Notes under the pieces: generated by a model
Told to the model about the DNA's origin: nothing
Seen by the model: only the letters and a program-made list of their open reading frames with translations
The model's database searches: none
NCBI GenBank assembly: GCA_013298595.1
Contig: JAAFIG010000023.1
Span: 1-64,000 of the forward strand
Reading direction: 5' to 3'
DNA from: Deinococcales bacterium
GTDB taxonomy: Bacteria > Deinococcota > Deinococci > Deinococcales > JAAFIG01
DNA length: 64,000 nucleotides
Shown: positions 26,591 through 36,654 of the stretch, in pieces
Layout of the letters: every line of letters begins with the position of its first letter
Numbering within the stretch: the first letter of the stretch is position 1
Position numbers and translations under genes: made by a program

Positions 26591-28243
26591 TTAGGCAGTG
26601 GCAGAAGTCCGTCCTGTTTTACGATTGGCTTTGTCTTGATACATACGGGCATCAGCTCGAGAAAAAACTTCAGAAACTTGTTGATGCTCTGAACCATACG
26701 CTACACCAACACTGGCACCAAATTCTGGAAAACCATTTTGCCGCAATTCCAGTTCGATGGTGTTAATGGCTGTACGTAAACGAGCTTCGTATTGTTGTTC
26801 GGCAATCAATGTAAATTCATCACCACCGAGGCGATAACTCGAGACTGTTGGGATACTCAGTTTTTGCAACGCTGCTGCAAACCGCTGCAGTAGTTCATCG
26901 CCTTTGGCATGTCCATACTGATCATTAATACGTTTTAAACCATCTAAATCGATCAGCATCAACATAATTTTTGCCGAGGTTGCCAAGGCTGTTTTTAAAG
27001 CCTCATCAAAAGCATGGCGATTACCAATTTTGGTCATACTATCGGTATTGGCAAGCTCGAGGGCTTGGGTAAAACGCTGCAAAGAACTATCGCGTTCGGC
27101 TTGTAAACTACGAATCCGTTCGGCTAAGGCAAAAGCTAAAAATAAACCATCTAAGGTTGTACCCAGCAGGGTAATTAATTCGGCATTCTCGAGTAAATCT
27201 GGGATTAATCCAACATTGGCTGGTAAAATAAATAAACCCGGAATAAGCAAGAAAATAAATGCGAAAATAAAGTATCGCGCTGCTTTAAAACCGCGTCGCC
27301 ATGAAATCACACCACAAACAATGGCAAGGGTTAATTGAATACTGATACATAAAGTCGCTAAGGTATGTGTGTAAGGCAAAGCAAAAAAACTACTTGGCAA
27401 CAAAATTGCCGATAAAATAATGTTACCCCAACTGAGTTTAGCCAGTAACGGCGACCATTTAGCCACTTGTAAAAATTGTAAATAAAATAATGTACTGGTA
27501 ATTGGAATTAGAAAAAACCACATGTAATGAAAGCGTAATTCGTGCACATTAAATAACGCCGTCGGGATATGAAACGTCCAAGCCCAACCCATAAATGTCA
27601 CAGCTAAATACAACGCATAAAACAACAAACTTGGGTCTCGAGTGCTGGCAAAAATAAATAAATTATAAAAAGCTAAACATAAGATTGCACCCAACGCACC
27701 AATGGTTAAAAAGTTCTCCCATAAAACATGTTGCTGATACTCTTCTTGAGGCATCACCCGAAAACCAGGTTGTGAAGCAAAATATGGGCTACCAATACGC
27801 ACTAACAAGCGATACTGCATGTTTGGCTCGAGTCGAATGTTTTGACCATAATGCAAAGAGTACGGTAGTTTGCGTTGATACCCTGTCTCGAGGATTTGCG
27901 AACTACCATCTGCGCCATACAAACGCGCATCTATCACATCCATGATTGTGCCATACGGATCAAAAACCCAGTCTGAATGCGTTGAAAAATTGTTGACATC
28001 AACCACAAACCAGTACATGCCACCAAATAAATTAACTTTATTCACAGGTGTTAACGCACCGCGCCACGCGTCAATATCGGCGATACTCTTTGGAAAATCG
28101 GTACTGGTTGCCATATACAGCGCCCCAGTTGTGGTCATATCCACTCGAGTTTGTTTCTCGAGTTTCACTTGTGCAAATGTCACATTGAAACACAATAAAA
28201 CACCCACACATAGCAATGTGAGCACTCGAGCTGAGGTGTTCAT
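26591..28243 (-). CDS. 7TM-DISM membrane diguanylate cyclase (GGDEF)
   Basis: The 550-residue protein has a signal peptide (VLTLLCVGVLLCFNVTFA), an extracytoplasmic 7TMR-DISMED2-like domain (about residues 25-165; YWFVVDVNNFS, then YGQNIRLEPNMQYRLLVRIG by landmarks), seven transmembrane segments (about 175-370), a coiled-coil linker (ALAERIRSLQAERDSSLQRF) and a GGDEF domain. The active-site motif reads YRLGGDEFTLIA, intact, with MLIDLDGLKRINDQYGH upstream; no RxxD inhibitory site is evident. It should synthesise cyclic di-GMP in response to an outside ligand, possibly a carbohydrate. TATAAT lies 8 bases before the ATG. Confidence 0.93.
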   Translation of the reverse strand: MNTSARVLTLLCVGVLLCFNVTFAQVKLEKQTRVDMTTTGALYMATSTDFPKSIADIDAWRGALTPVNKVNLFGGMYWFVVDVNNFSTHSDWVFDPYGTIMDVIDARLYGADGSSQILETGYQRKLPYSLHYGQNIRLEPNMQYRLLVRIGSPYFASQPGFRVMPQEEYQQHVLWENFLTIGALGAILCLAFYNLFIFASTRDPSLLFYALYLAVTFMGWAWTFHIPTALFNVHELRFHYMWFFLIPITSTLFYLQFLQVAKWSPLLAKLSWGNIILSAILLPSSFFALPYTHTLATLCISIQLTLAIVCGVISWRRGFKAARYFIFAFIFLLIPGLFILPANVGLIPDLLENAELITLLGTTLDGLFLAFALAERIRSLQAERDSSLQRFTQALELANTDSMTKIGNRHAFDEALKTALATSAKIMLMLIDLDGLKRINDQYGHAKGDELLQRFAAALQKLSIPTVSSYRLGGDEFTLIAEQQYEARLRTAINTIELELRQNGFPEFGASVGVAYGSEHQQVSEVFSRADARMYQDKANRKTGRTSATA

Positions 28244-28341
28244 GGATAAACATTATACCTTGATTTGGTGGTGGTTCGAGGTCTTTTTTCACAAACTCTC
28301 TCGCAGGTCAAGAGATACCATAATCTGGTACAACAATAGAC

Positions 28342-31300
28342 ATGGCAAATTCAGAATATTTATATCCTGCTGGTTCGGTGGTTATGCACTCGCCTTTAGC
28401 CTTAAAAAACGCCGATATGTACGGCTATTTTGTTCGTGGCAAACTCGAGAACCTACAAGCCAGTTTAGACAGCACCCTGAATATCGCTGCTGCTAAGAAA
28501 CTTAATTTCCAAGTTTTATCACCCTATGTTCTACTGACTTTTACTCGAGTGCAACATGCAAATTCAGAAAATCCAATAGATGCAGCGAAAGGTTGGATCA
28601 AAGAAACCGACATCATCACTTGGATTATGGTCGGGCAAATGGATGCCAACAATAAACTCGAGCATATTTACTTCTATCCTTTTCATATTTGGGTGGACGA
28701 CACCATGGCATTAATTAATGGACGCGAGTTATTTGGTTACCCCAAATACGATTGCCAATACACCATGCCCGAACCAGAAGCCGACCCTCTTGGTTGCAGT
28801 TTGCAGGTCAAAGCCTTTCAACCATTCTCGAGCGACACACAAATTGCTTGGCATCCATTGCTCGAAGTCAGTACCACCAGTACCAACAAACCACACCGCC
28901 CAATTGCAAATTTCCTCGAGCTAATTAAAGAAGCCATTGAAATCCTCAAAACCATGCCTGATTTTCTGAATATGGACATAGCAGGTTGGGAAGATGTGCT
29001 GTCGTTACTGCTTGTCCCTCGAGTTGACCAGATTTTCCTAAAACAATTTCCCGATTCGGCTGGCGAAAAAGCTGTTTATCAAGCGATTCTAACCGCACCT
29101 TCCAATGTTGATGCAGTGCATTATGTGCATTTACTTGGTTACGAATACCAAGTCAATTTGCACCAAGTTGATAGTTTCCCCTTAGCCAATTCTTTAGGTG
29201 TACCATTAGGTACACAAGCAGCGCTACTACCGTTTAATCTCAATTTTGATTTTTCTGTCCCACCAGGCAATGTGCTGGTTGATAACACTCAAAAACCACC
29301 TAAGAAAATCGCCATTCTTGGTGGCGGTGTTAGCTCCATGACAGCCGCTTATTACCTGACTAACCAAGCCAATTGGCAAGACAATTACGAAATTACCCTG
29401 TACCAAATGGGTTGGCGTTTAGGTGGCAAAGGCGCAAGTGGACGCAACGCCAGTTTTGGACAACGCATCGAAGAACATGGTTTACACATTTGGTTTGGCT
29501 TTTACGAAAATGCTTTTGCCATGATCCGAGAAGCCTACACCACCCTGAACAGACCCACAGGCGCACCCCTCGCCACTTGGCAAGATGCTTTTAAACCCCA
29601 CGATTACATTGTTCTGACCGAAAATATTGCTGATCAATGGAAAATCTGGAATCTCGAGTTCCCCCATATTCCAGGCACACCCGGCAACGGCGCAGAAACC
29701 CTTGGCTTATGGCAAGCCGCCCAAAGCCTCTGGGCATGGATTAGCCGTTGGGTTCACGAAGCCCACACTGCTAGCAGCACCAAACCAGCACTCTCGAGCA
29801 ACAACCATCCAGATTGGTTGCACACACTGGCTGCCACCGTTGTACAAGACGTAGAAAACCTTGCAGGTGATATTCGAGTTGCTACCACTGCCCTCGAGCA
29901 AGTTTTTACAAACCTCAAAAGTCACAGCGATAAATCTTGGATCAGTGCCTCTTTACGCGGAATTAAAAAATGGGCTGAGCATTTACTCGAACAAAAACTC
30001 GAAGAGAACGATGATCTGCGCCGCATTTTTATCTGCCTTGATTTAGCCCTAACCGCCTTAATCGGTATCATCGAAGATGGCGTGCTGGAAAATGGTTTTG
30101 ACATTATCAACAACATTGATTTCCGTGATTGGCTAACCAAATACGGAGCCAATCAAACTTTTACCGTGGATTCCGCTCCTGTACGTGGTTTCTACGATTT
30201 GGTTTTTGCTTATGAAAATGGTGATTTTAGTAAACCCAATGTCGAAGCAGGCACAATCCTCAGATCCATGATGTTGGTTGGTATGGCATACCAAGGTAGC
30301 ATCATGTACAAAATGCAAGCAGGCATGGGCGACACCATTTTCACGCCCTTGTACCAAGTGCTACAAGCTCGAGGTGTCAAATTTAAGTTCTTCCATAAAG
30401 TCGAAGAACTGATACCCACAGGTAACACCATCTCGAGTATTCGATTAACCCAACAAGTCCATGTGGCAAGTGGCATCGATCAATACCAACCACTGGTGTA
30501 CGTTAAAGGTTTAGCTTGCTGGGGCAACCAACCCAACTACGATCAACTATTACCCGCCGAAGCAGCCCTGTTACAAGCCAACAATATCAACCTCGAGAGC
30601 AACTGGAACAACTGGGCAGACATCTACCAAGCAGCCTTTAAGCAACCATTGCCCAGTATTACCCTCGAGCAAGGCAAAGATTACGACGAAATTATTTTTG
30701 GTATATCCAAAGGCGCACTGACCAGCCTCTGCCCACAATTACTCGAGCAAAACCCACAACTTGCCACCATGAATAATGCTGTGCAAACCGTTGCCACCCA
30801 AGCCTACCAAGTCTGGTTTAACAAAGACTTAACCGAACTCGGTTGGACATACCAACCCAATGGACAACAGCCTGTGCTCAGTGGCTACACCGAACCATTT
30901 GACACCTGGGCAGCCATGGATCAATTACTGATCCGTGAAGATTGGCACGCAGGCAACCAAGACCCCAAGAACGTAGCGTACTTTTGCAGCGCCCTACCCA
31001 TCTCGAGCTATCCACCATTCACAGACCACAGCTTCCCCGCTAAAATCAGCGCCCAGGTCAAACAAAATGCCATCCAACAACTCTCCCAAGAGATGCAGCC
31101 CCTGATGCCAAACGCCAGCAACAACAACCAATTCCAATGGGACTGGCTAACCGACACCAGCTCAGCCACAGGCGAAAGCCGTTTCAACAGCCAATACTGG
31201 CGAGCCAACATAGACCCATCCGAACAATACGTTATCAGTGTTGTCGGCAGCACCGCCACTCGCCTCGAGACAGACCAAAGCGGCTTTAACAACCTCTACT

Positions 31301-31431
31301 TAACAGGAGATTGGATTAAAACAGGTATCAACGCGGGCTGTGTCGAAGCGGCTGTGATGGCAGGCATGCAAACCTCGAGAGCCATGACAGGTTACCCAGC
31401 CGTTATCAAAGGTGAAAAAGACAAAATTTAA
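28342..31431 (+). CDS. Fusion of acetoacetate-decarboxylase-like domain and FAD-dependent desaturase-like oxidoreductase
   Basis: This 1029-residue protein joins two unrelated domains. Residues 1-260 resemble the acetoacetate decarboxylase superfamily: FYPFHIWVDDTMALINGREL followed by FGYPKYDCQY, where the Lys matches the Schiff-base lysine; the second Lys of classical decarboxylase is replaced by Tyr. From about residue 320 an FAD-binding oxidoreductase follows: IAILGGGVSSMTAAYYL (Rossmann), MGWRLGGKGASGRN, HGLHIWFGFYENAF, and near the C-terminus NLYLTGDWIKTGINAGCVEA, as in carotenoid desaturases and amine oxidases. It probably oxidises a hydrophobic, isoprenoid-like substrate, but that is inference. 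It is monocistronic; a palindromic repeat follows. Confidence 0.8.
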   Translation: MANSEYLYPAGSVVMHSPLALKNADMYGYFVRGKLENLQASLDSTLNIAAAKKLNFQVLSPYVLLTFTRVQHANSENPIDAAKGWIKETDIITWIMVGQMDANNKLEHIYFYPFHIWVDDTMALINGRELFGYPKYDCQYTMPEPEADPLGCSLQVKAFQPFSSDTQIAWHPLLEVSTTSTNKPHRPIANFLELIKEAIEILKTMPDFLNMDIAGWEDVLSLLLVPRVDQIFLKQFPDSAGEKAVYQAILTAPSNVDAVHYVHLLGYEYQVNLHQVDSFPLANSLGVPLGTQAALLPFNLNFDFSVPPGNVLVDNTQKPPKKIAILGGGVSSMTAAYYLTNQANWQDNYEITLYQMGWRLGGKGASGRNASFGQRIEEHGLHIWFGFYENAFAMIREAYTTLNRPTGAPLATWQDAFKPHDYIVLTENIADQWKIWNLEFPHIPGTPGNGAETLGLWQAAQSLWAWISRWVHEAHTASSTKPALSSNNHPDWLHTLAATVVQDVENLAGDIRVATTALEQVFTNLKSHSDKSWISASLRGIKKWAEHLLEQKLEENDDLRRIFICLDLALTALIGIIEDGVLENGFDIINNIDFRDWLTKYGANQTFTVDSAPVRGFYDLVFAYENGDFSKPNVEAGTILRSMMLVGMAYQGSIMYKMQAGMGDTIFTPLYQVLQARGVKFKFFHKVEELIPTGNTISSIRLTQQVHVASGIDQYQPLVYVKGLACWGNQPNYDQLLPAEAALLQANNINLESNWNNWADIYQAAFKQPLPSITLEQGKDYDEIIFGISKGALTSLCPQLLEQNPQLATMNNAVQTVATQAYQVWFNKDLTELGWTYQPNGQQPVLSGYTEPFDTWAAMDQLLIREDWHAGNQDPKNVAYFCSALPISSYPPFTDHSFPAKISAQVKQNAIQQLSQEMQPLMPNASNNNQFQWDWLTDTSSATGESRFNSQYWRANIDPSEQYVISVVGSTATRLETDQSGFNNLYLTGDWIKTGINAGCVEAAVMAGMQTSRAMTGYPAVIKGEKDKI

Positions 31432-31437
31432 TCAATA

Positions 31438-31459
31438 GGGGCGAACCTTGTGTTCGCCC
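31438..31459. repeat. Dispersed GCGAAC-type palindromic repeat, copy 2 (possible terminator)
   Basis: GGGCGAAC, CTTGT and GTTCGCCC form an 8-base-pair stem followed by TCTTG, immediately after the oxidoreductase stop. It is in the opposite orientation to copies at 32361 and 50072. Confidence 0.6.
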
Positions 31460-31499
31460 TCTTGACTCGAGATTGTTTTAATCGTCTGAGACGCAACCC

Positions 31500-31555
31500 G
31501 TAGAGGCGAGGCTTCTTGACCATATGACGGGCATGGTCGCATGCCACGCCTCTAC
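31500..31555. repeat. Long inverted repeat with nested hairpin
   Basis: GTAGAGGCG (31500-31508) pairs with CGCCTCTAC (31547-31555); inside it GGCATG and CATGCC form a second stem. It separates the convergent oxidoreductase and phosphodiesterase genes and looks like a REP-type element or structured terminator. Confidence 0.6.
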
Positions 31556-31565
31556 GACCTGTTGA

Positions 31566-32285
31566 TTAGCTATGCACTGTTTTAACATTCTGGTTTTGCA
31601 AAGCTCGAGTGGCAAGCAGCACTTCTGGGTAATCACCAATTAAACTATTCACTCCCATTTGCTGTAAGCGTTGGGCAGTGCTTGCGTCGTTGACTGTCCA
31701 AACATTGACAGCCCAATGCTTATTTTTAGCTCGAGCCATCAGTGCAGGCGTCACTAAACTATGGTGTGGATGCAAAGCGCTAACACCAAGCACATCGGCT
31801 AAACGCCCATGATCGAGTAACCAATGTGGGGCACTTTGATTATCAAAAAGCAAAGCTGTATCTAGATTAGGTGCGAGGCGTTTGATGCGCCATAGCGAAA
31901 GCGGATTAAAACTCGAGACAATCGTCTGAGAGGCTAAACTCATGCGTTCAAGGAAGGTTGCCACACCATGTTCGCGTCCGTCAGTTGCTATTGTCTCGAG
32001 TTTAATTTCGACATTGATAAAGGCACCTGTTTTTTTTGCCCAAACCAGCACTTCTTCGAGTGTGGGTACAATGTAACCATCTAAACGCAATTCGGAAAAC
32101 TCGAGGGCGGCGATTAAACGCCCGTCAGGTAAATGAAAATCGTGATGTACCACCAAAGTACCATCGCGGCAACGTTGCACATCAAGTTCGATACCATCTA
32201 AACCAGCATCCAGAGCCGCTTGGAAGGCTGGCATGGTGTTCTCGAGATGAATGTGTTTTGCACCGCGATGTCCGAGTAATTGCAT
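31566..32285 (-). CDS. Glycerophosphodiester phosphodiesterase
   Basis: The 239-residue enzyme of the GDPD family hydrolyses glycerophosphodiesters to glycerol-3-phosphate and an alcohol. The start at 32285 gives MQLLGHRGAKHIHLENTMPA, which holds the conserved HRG and EN motif; the catalytic ELDVQRCRDGTLVVHHDFHL (two further metal ligands and the general acid His), VNVEIKLE, and the C-terminal VNVWTVNDASTAQRL complete the family signature. The frame upstream of 32285 runs through a palindromic repeat and is not coding. TAGAAT lies 7 bases before the ATG (leaderless). No signal peptide, so it is cytoplasmic. Confidence 0.93.
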   Translation of the reverse strand: MQLLGHRGAKHIHLENTMPAFQAALDAGLDGIELDVQRCRDGTLVVHHDFHLPDGRLIAALEFSELRLDGYIVPTLEEVLVWAKKTGAFINVEIKLETIATDGREHGVATFLERMSLASQTIVSSFNPLSLWRIKRLAPNLDTALLFDNQSAPHWLLDHGRLADVLGVSALHPHHSLVTPALMARAKNKHWAVNVWTVNDASTAQRLQQMGVNSLIGDYPEVLLATRALQNQNVKTVHS

Positions 32286-32360
32286 AATGGGTATTCTACT
32301 GCTAAAAATGAAATGGTTCGGAACTTTTCTCAGTATAAATCTAGATTGTGTTGTCCTACA

Positions 32361-32382
32361 GGGCGAACACAGAGGTTCGCCC
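32361..32382. repeat. Dispersed GCGAAC-type palindromic repeat, copy 3
   Basis: GGGCGAAC...GGTTCGCCC stem in the 156-base gap between the phosphodiesterase promoter and the end of the Gfo/Idh/MocA gene. Confidence 0.6.
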
Positions 32383-32441
32383 CTACGAGACCTCAATGTG
32401 TCACAGACACGAAAAATCAAAAACCTTCTGAATCATTGAAA

Positions 32442-33590
32442 TTAAAAAGCAGTCCATTTCTGGCTCGAGGCTGCACTTTTAACTGTGGTTTCAATAAATT
32501 TGATACCTCGAGCACCATCGATAACAGTTGGGTAATCGCCTTCTAATTCGGTTAGTACTCGTTGCTCGAGTTTGGCATGAATCGCTTCGGCTGCACCAAT
32601 GTAAACATTTGCAAAAGCTTCGAGGAACGCTTCTGGGTGTCCAGCAGGAATCCGTGTGGCTTTTTTAGCAGCCGCACACAGATAATCCGAACCTCGAGTA
32701 AGAATTTGCCGAGGCGCATCTAAGGAGTTATGCACAATATAATTTGGGTTTTCTTGATGCCATTCGATACCACCTTTAGTACCAAAAACGCGCAAGCGAA
32801 TGTCGTTCTCACCACCAATTTGAATTTGTGAAGCAATCATTACACCTTTGGCTCCGCCAACAAAACGCATAAGCAAATTGCCATCATCATCGAGTTGTCT
32901 GCCTTCAACAAAGGTTGTTAAATCAGCACAAATACTGTCTAACTCGAGACCTGTAACTGTTGCAACCAAGTTCTCGGCATGAGAACCAATATCGCCAATA
33001 CAACCAGCTGCGCCACTACGAGCAGGGTCTGTGCGCCAATCGGCTTGTTTTTGCCCTGATTCCTCGAGTTTAGTGGCAAGCCAACCTTGGTTGTATTCGA
33101 CGATGATTTTACGAATATCGCCAAGTTGTCCGCTTCGCACCATATGCCGAGCGTGTTTAACCATTGGATAACCCGTGTAGTTATAAGTTACAGCAAAAAC
33201 CGCACCTGTTTTTTCTACAATACGAATGAGTTCCTCAGCTTCGCTACTGGTGTGCACCAACGGCTTATCGCAAACCACATGAAAACCAGCTTCAGCAAAG
33301 GCTTTTGCTACAGGAAAATGCACATGATTTGGCGTGACAATACTAACCACATCGATGCGTTGATCTATTGGTAATGCCAATTCGGACTCGAGCATTTGTT
33401 GCCACGAACCATAATTACGATTTGGACTAAGCCCTAAATCCTCACCTGATAACTTAGCTTTTTCGGGGTTACTCGAGAGCGCACCAGCCACAAGTTCATA
33501 ACCACCATCAAGTGCCATGGCTTTGCGATGCACCACGCCAATAAAGGCATCGCGTCCACCTCCGACCATGCCGTAACGCAGTTTACGCAT
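32442..33590 (-). CDS. Gfo/Idh/MocA-family oxidoreductase
   Basis: The 382-residue NAD(P)-dependent dehydrogenase acts on sugars or inositols. It has the N-terminal Rossmann motif ([18 protein letters not shown]), [20 protein letters not shown], the CDKPLVHT motif whose Lys is catalytic, and C-terminal [20 protein letters not shown] typical of the family. The ATG at 33590 follows AGGAGAAACAC and overlaps the 3' end of the preceding protease gene by 8 bases. It is the last gene of a three-gene operon with a sugar isomerase, indicating catabolism of a sugar or cyclitol. One MFS transporter gene lies upstream on the same strand. Confidence 0.92.
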   Translation of the reverse strand: MRKLRYGMVGGGRDAFIGVVHRKAMALDGGYELVAGALSSNPEKAKLSGEDLGLSPNRNYGSWQQMLESELALPIDQRIDVVSIVTPNHVHFPVAKAFAEAGFHVVCDKPLVHTSSEAEELIRIVEKTGAVFAVTYNYTGYPMVKHARHMVRSGQLGDIRKIIVEYNQGWLATKLEESGQKQADWRTDPARSGAAGCIGDIGSHAENLVATVTGLELDSICADLTTFVEGRQLDDDGNLLMRFVGGAKGVMIASQIQIGGENDIRLRVFGTKGGIEWHQENPNYIVHNSLDAPRQILTRGSDYLCAAAKKATRIPAGHPEAFLEAFANVYIGAAEAIHAKLEQRVLTELEGDYPTVIDGARGIKFIETTVKSAASSQKWTAF

Positions 33591-34236
33591 GTGTTTCTCC
33601 TAGTGTCTCTAAAACAGTTTTTGCATCAACAGCATACGCCAATCCAGCGGTTATATTGGCTTTTTCAAGGTAACGTTGCACAAGATCAAAGCCCAAGGCG
33701 TACCCCGCTGACTGAGGAATATGGCGTTTTTGGTTTCCTGCAAACCAATCAACGTACACTGAGAGATTATGATGAAATTCGGAACGAGCTAAGTCCATCA
33801 GTTCAGAAAGCCGCTCGGGTTCAGTCAGTTTTGCAAAGACTGGCAATGAATTTTCTAAGAAATCGAGTTCAAAAGCTTGTGCTAACCCTTCGGTGATGAA
33901 TGTTTCAACTAAGGTTTGACCATAACCAGGTTTAACCCAACGCATCGTGTGATGCAACTCATGAGCGATAATACTCGGTAACTGCAACTTAACATTATTT
34001 TCAAAATCAGGTCTTTGCAATTGATTTAAGTAAATGATAACAACATCATTAGAAGGTGCAAAACCACTAATCGAATGATTTGTTGCCCCTGTTTGATTGA
34101 TACAAAGCATAATGTCTACGTTTTTAACAGGCATTAAAGTTTGTACTTTAGTCACTGTCTGATGACTCAGTGCGAGAATGTCATCTTTGTAATGATTCAA
34201 TCTCCCTGACGCATCAAATAAATGAATATTTACCAT
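33583..34236 (-). CDS. Predicted Zn-dependent protease, DUF2268-like
   Basis: The 217-residue protein has a gluzincin-type active site: HELHH in [16 protein letters not shown] near residue 92, followed about 25 residues later by the downstream Glu in [11 protein letters not shown]. This matches the DUF2268 family of predicted metalloproteases. There is no signal peptide. It lies between a sugar isomerase (2-base gap upstream) and a dehydrogenase (8-base overlap downstream), so it is translated with a carbohydrate operon, which is an unexpected partner. It has no CTCGAG in 650 bases, although gaps of that size occur by chance. The real substrate is unknown. Confidence 0.8.
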   Translation of the reverse strand: MVNIHLFDASGRLNHYKDDILALSHQTVTKVQTLMPVKNVDIMLCINQTGATNHSISGFAPSNDVVIIYLNQLQRPDFENNVKLQLPSIIAHELHHTMRWVKPGYGQTLVETFITEGLAQAFELDFLENSLPVFAKLTEPERLSELMDLARSEFHHNLSVYVDWFAGNQKRHIPQSAGYALGFDLVQRYLEKANITAGLAYAVDAKTVLETLGETHA

Positions 34237-34238
34237 AT

Positions 34239-35243
34239 TTATTTTTCCTTTTCAAAAGCACTATCAAAAGCTCGGGTGCTGGGTTTGAAATCAAGTTTTT
34301 TGGTAAACGCTGCACTTTCCGTAGCCCCATGTACCCGATCCATTCTCGAGTCTTCCCATTCCACCGAAAGCGGTCCAGTGTAACCAATATCGTTTAAAGC
34401 AACAATAATATCTTCAAAGCGAATATCGCCACGTCCTACACTACGAAAATCCCAGAAGCGTCTCGAGTCGCCAAAGTTGGTATTGCCACCAAACACACCA
34501 GCGTCGCCATTACCATGTCCCCACCAAACATCTTTCATGTGCACATGGAAAATTCTATCGGCAAAAACCCGAATAAATTTGACGTAATCCACACCCTGAT
34601 ACCCAAGGTGGCTGGGGTCGTAATTAAAACCAAAACGCTTATGTTTTTTGAGGGCTGCAATCGCACGTTCGGCAGTGGCAATATCAAAAGCAATTTCGGT
34701 TGGATGTACCTCGAGAGCAAAATTAATATCGTGGGCTTCAAAAACATCCAAAATTGGTTTCCAGCGTTTAGCAAAATCCTTAAAACCAGCCTCCCAATAC
34801 GCTTGGCTGGTTGGTGGAAAAGCATACAAACTATGCCAAATACTCGAGCCTGTAAAACCATTGACCACTTTGACCCCAAAAGCGGCGGCAGCTCGAGCCG
34901 TATCCATGATTTCTTGGGCAGCTCGTCTACGCACACCCTCGGGATTACCATCGCCCCAAACATGAGCAGGCAAAATAGATTTATGGCGTTCATCTATTAA
35001 ATCGCACACGGCTTGTCCAACCAAATGCGCCGAAATGGCATGACACGCCAGACCATGTTTTTTTAACAAAGCCCGTTTTTCTTTAAGATAATTTTTTGAT
35101 TGTAAAGCCGCTTGTACATCAAAATGATCGCCCCAGCATGCTAACTCGAGACCATCGTACCCCATGCTACGAGCCAGTGGTGCCAATTCTGATAGGGGTA
35201 AATCTGCCCATTGACCTGTGAATAACGTCACGCTTCTTGCCAT
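34239..35243 (-). CDS. Sugar phosphate isomerase/epimerase (xylose-isomerase-like TIM barrel)
   Basis: The 334-residue TIM-barrel protein is of the AP_endonuc_2 family. Motifs include [15 protein letters not shown] near the N-terminus, [13 protein letters not shown] (metal-binding Glu), [16 protein letters not shown] (Asp/His), [12 protein letters not shown] and [11 protein letters not shown] (Glu). These provide the divalent-metal ligands of sugar isomerases and epimerases such as IolE or tagatose epimerase. It is the first gene of the operon with the protease and the Gfo/Idh/MocA dehydrogenase; GGAGGTTCT sits before the ATG. Isomerase plus dehydrogenase suggests inositol-type or keto-sugar metabolism. 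Confidence 0.92.
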   Translation of the reverse strand: MARSVTLFTGQWADLPLSELAPLARSMGYDGLELACWGDHFDVQAALQSKNYLKEKRALLKKHGLACHAISAHLVGQAVCDLIDERHKSILPAHVWGDGNPEGVRRRAAQEIMDTARAAAAFGVKVVNGFTGSSIWHSLYAFPPTSQAYWEAGFKDFAKRWKPILDVFEAHDINFALEVHPTEIAFDIATAERAIAALKKHKRFGFNYDPSHLGYQGVDYVKFIRVFADRIFHVHMKDVWWGHGNGDAGVFGGNTNFGDSRRFWDFRSVGRGDIRFEDIIVALNDIGYTGPLSVEWEDSRMDRVHGATESAAFTKKLDFKPSTRAFDSAFEKEK

Positions 35244-35326
35244 AGAACCTCCAAATATGGATCTGTTAAAACAATATACGATTTTGTCACGCTGCTTGAT
35301 ACAACGTGACTCGAGTTGGATTTTAG

Positions 35327-36553
35327 TTAAACAGGCTGTACTCGTGCTTCACGACGAATACCCAATGCCAATAAACCACCAAGCATAGCGATAACACCTG
35401 CTACCGTAAATGCCAAACTGTAATCGCCGTAATTATCTCTTGCTACACCACCAATCCAAGCTGCCATTGCTGCACCCAATTGATGAGCCGCAAAAACCCA
35501 ACCGTAAACAATACCAACGTTTTGCCTACCAAATGTTTTTGCCACCAGCATGACCGTTGGAGGCACAGTAGCAATGTAATCTAAGCCAAACAACACTGCA
35601 AAAATACTTAATCCACCAATATCGTGCATGAAGGGCAAAATCAGTAAACTAACCCCGCGAAAAAAGTAGTACACCAAAAGCAACCGACGCGGATCGTAAC
35701 GGTCTGTCAGCCAACCCGAAGCGATTGTGCCAACAAAATTAAACGCACCCATTAAAGCCACCATACTGGCAGCCACAGGTTGCGATAAACCATGATCCAC
35801 TGCATGCGGAATTAAATGCTGCCCAATCAAACCATTGCTGGTTGCTCCGCAAATATAAAAAGTGATTGCCAGTAACCAAAAATCTGGGTGTACCAAAGCC
35901 TTTGCCATAATACCCAAATCGGGTTTAACAGACTCGAGTGGTGCATCCGTAGCACCGTAAGGGCGTTGCTTGACTTCCGACGGGTCGGAACGCATCCAAA
36001 TTAAAACCGGAACAATTAAAGCAATCGCAATAGCTGCTAACACCAAAGCACTCGAGCGCCAACCGATAGTGACTGCTAAAGTCGTCAGTAACGGATAGAA
36101 AATGAGTTGACCAGCGCTTGTACTGGCTCCAAAAATACCCATCACCAGCCCGCGTTTCTCGAGAAACCAACGATTGGCAATGGTTGCACCAAGCACACTA
36201 GCCACTAAACCAGTCCCAATGCCCGAAAGCAAACCAAAGAAAATATTTAACTCGAGTTGGTTCTGCACTCGGCTGGAGAGAAACATCGCAGCTGCTGTAA
36301 TAACCACACTGGCAACTGTGACACTACGAACACCAAAAGCTGCCATGAGTGCACCAGAAATTGGACCACCCAGCCCAAACAGAATTAAACCTAAACTGGT
36401 GGCAAAAGATAAACTGGCTCGAGACCAACCAGTATCGCGTTCCATTTCGATTAGCCAAGCACCAGGAGCGCTGCGAGCACCCGCTGTGACCAGCAATACC
36501 ACTGCTGTAATTGCAACAATTACCCAGCCATAAAAGGGTTTCTCTTGTTTCAC
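35327..36553 (-). CDS. MFS transporter, oxalate/monocarboxylate type
   Basis: The roughly 408-residue, twelve-segment transporter resembles the OFA/MCT group: [20 protein letters not shown] at the N-terminus, [46 protein letters not shown] by landmarks, and GFAASG-like [16 protein letters not shown] in the second half. Such proteins carry organic acids or sugars. The reading frame allows TTG at 36556 or GTG at 36553; GTG is preferred because TAGAAT ends 6 bases before it. It may supply substrate to the adjacent isomerase-dehydrogenase operon, 83 bases downstream on the same strand, but the two appear to have separate starts. Confidence 0.87.
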   Translation of the reverse strand: MKQEKPFYGWVIVAITAVVLLVTAGARSAPGAWLIEMERDTGWSRASLSFATSLGLILFGLGGPISGALMAAFGVRSVTVASVVITAAAMFLSSRVQNQLELNIFFGLLSGIGTGLVASVLGATIANRWFLEKRGLVMGIFGASTSAGQLIFYPLLTTLAVTIGWRSSALVLAAIAIALIVPVLIWMRSDPSEVKQRPYGATDAPLESVKPDLGIMAKALVHPDFWLLAITFYICGATSNGLIGQHLIPHAVDHGLSQPVAASMVALMGAFNFVGTIASGWLTDRYDPRRLLLVYYFFRGVSLLILPFMHDIGGLSIFAVLFGLDYIATVPPTVMLVAKTFGRQNVGIVYGWVFAAHQLGAAMAAWIGGVARDNYGDYSLAFTVAGVIAMLGGLLALGIRREARVQPV

Positions 36554-36624
36554 CAAATGATTCTACCTCTTATGACGCTTGAGTATTTTTCATACATTTT
36601 CGGTTTTGATTTGATGCCTTGTAT

Positions 36625-36651
36625 GACCTCGAGAAAAGCTTTCTCGAGGTC
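36625..36651. terminator. Perfect hairpin whose stem holds two CTCGAG sites
   Basis: GACCTCGAGAAA (36625-36636) pairs perfectly with TTTCTCGAGGTC (36640-36651) around AGC. It lies between the divergent MFS gene and the tail-collar operon. No T-run follows on the forward strand. It could insulate transcription or serve as a protein-binding site. Confidence 0.6.
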
Positions 36652-36654
36652 GTG

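Noticed and set aside
33480..34345. Long stretch without CTCGAG around the protease gene as a sign of recent gene transfer
   Set aside because: With a mean spacing of about 170 bases, one or two gaps of 850 bases are expected among 380 by chance; similar gaps lie at 36985-37784 and 23405-24170.
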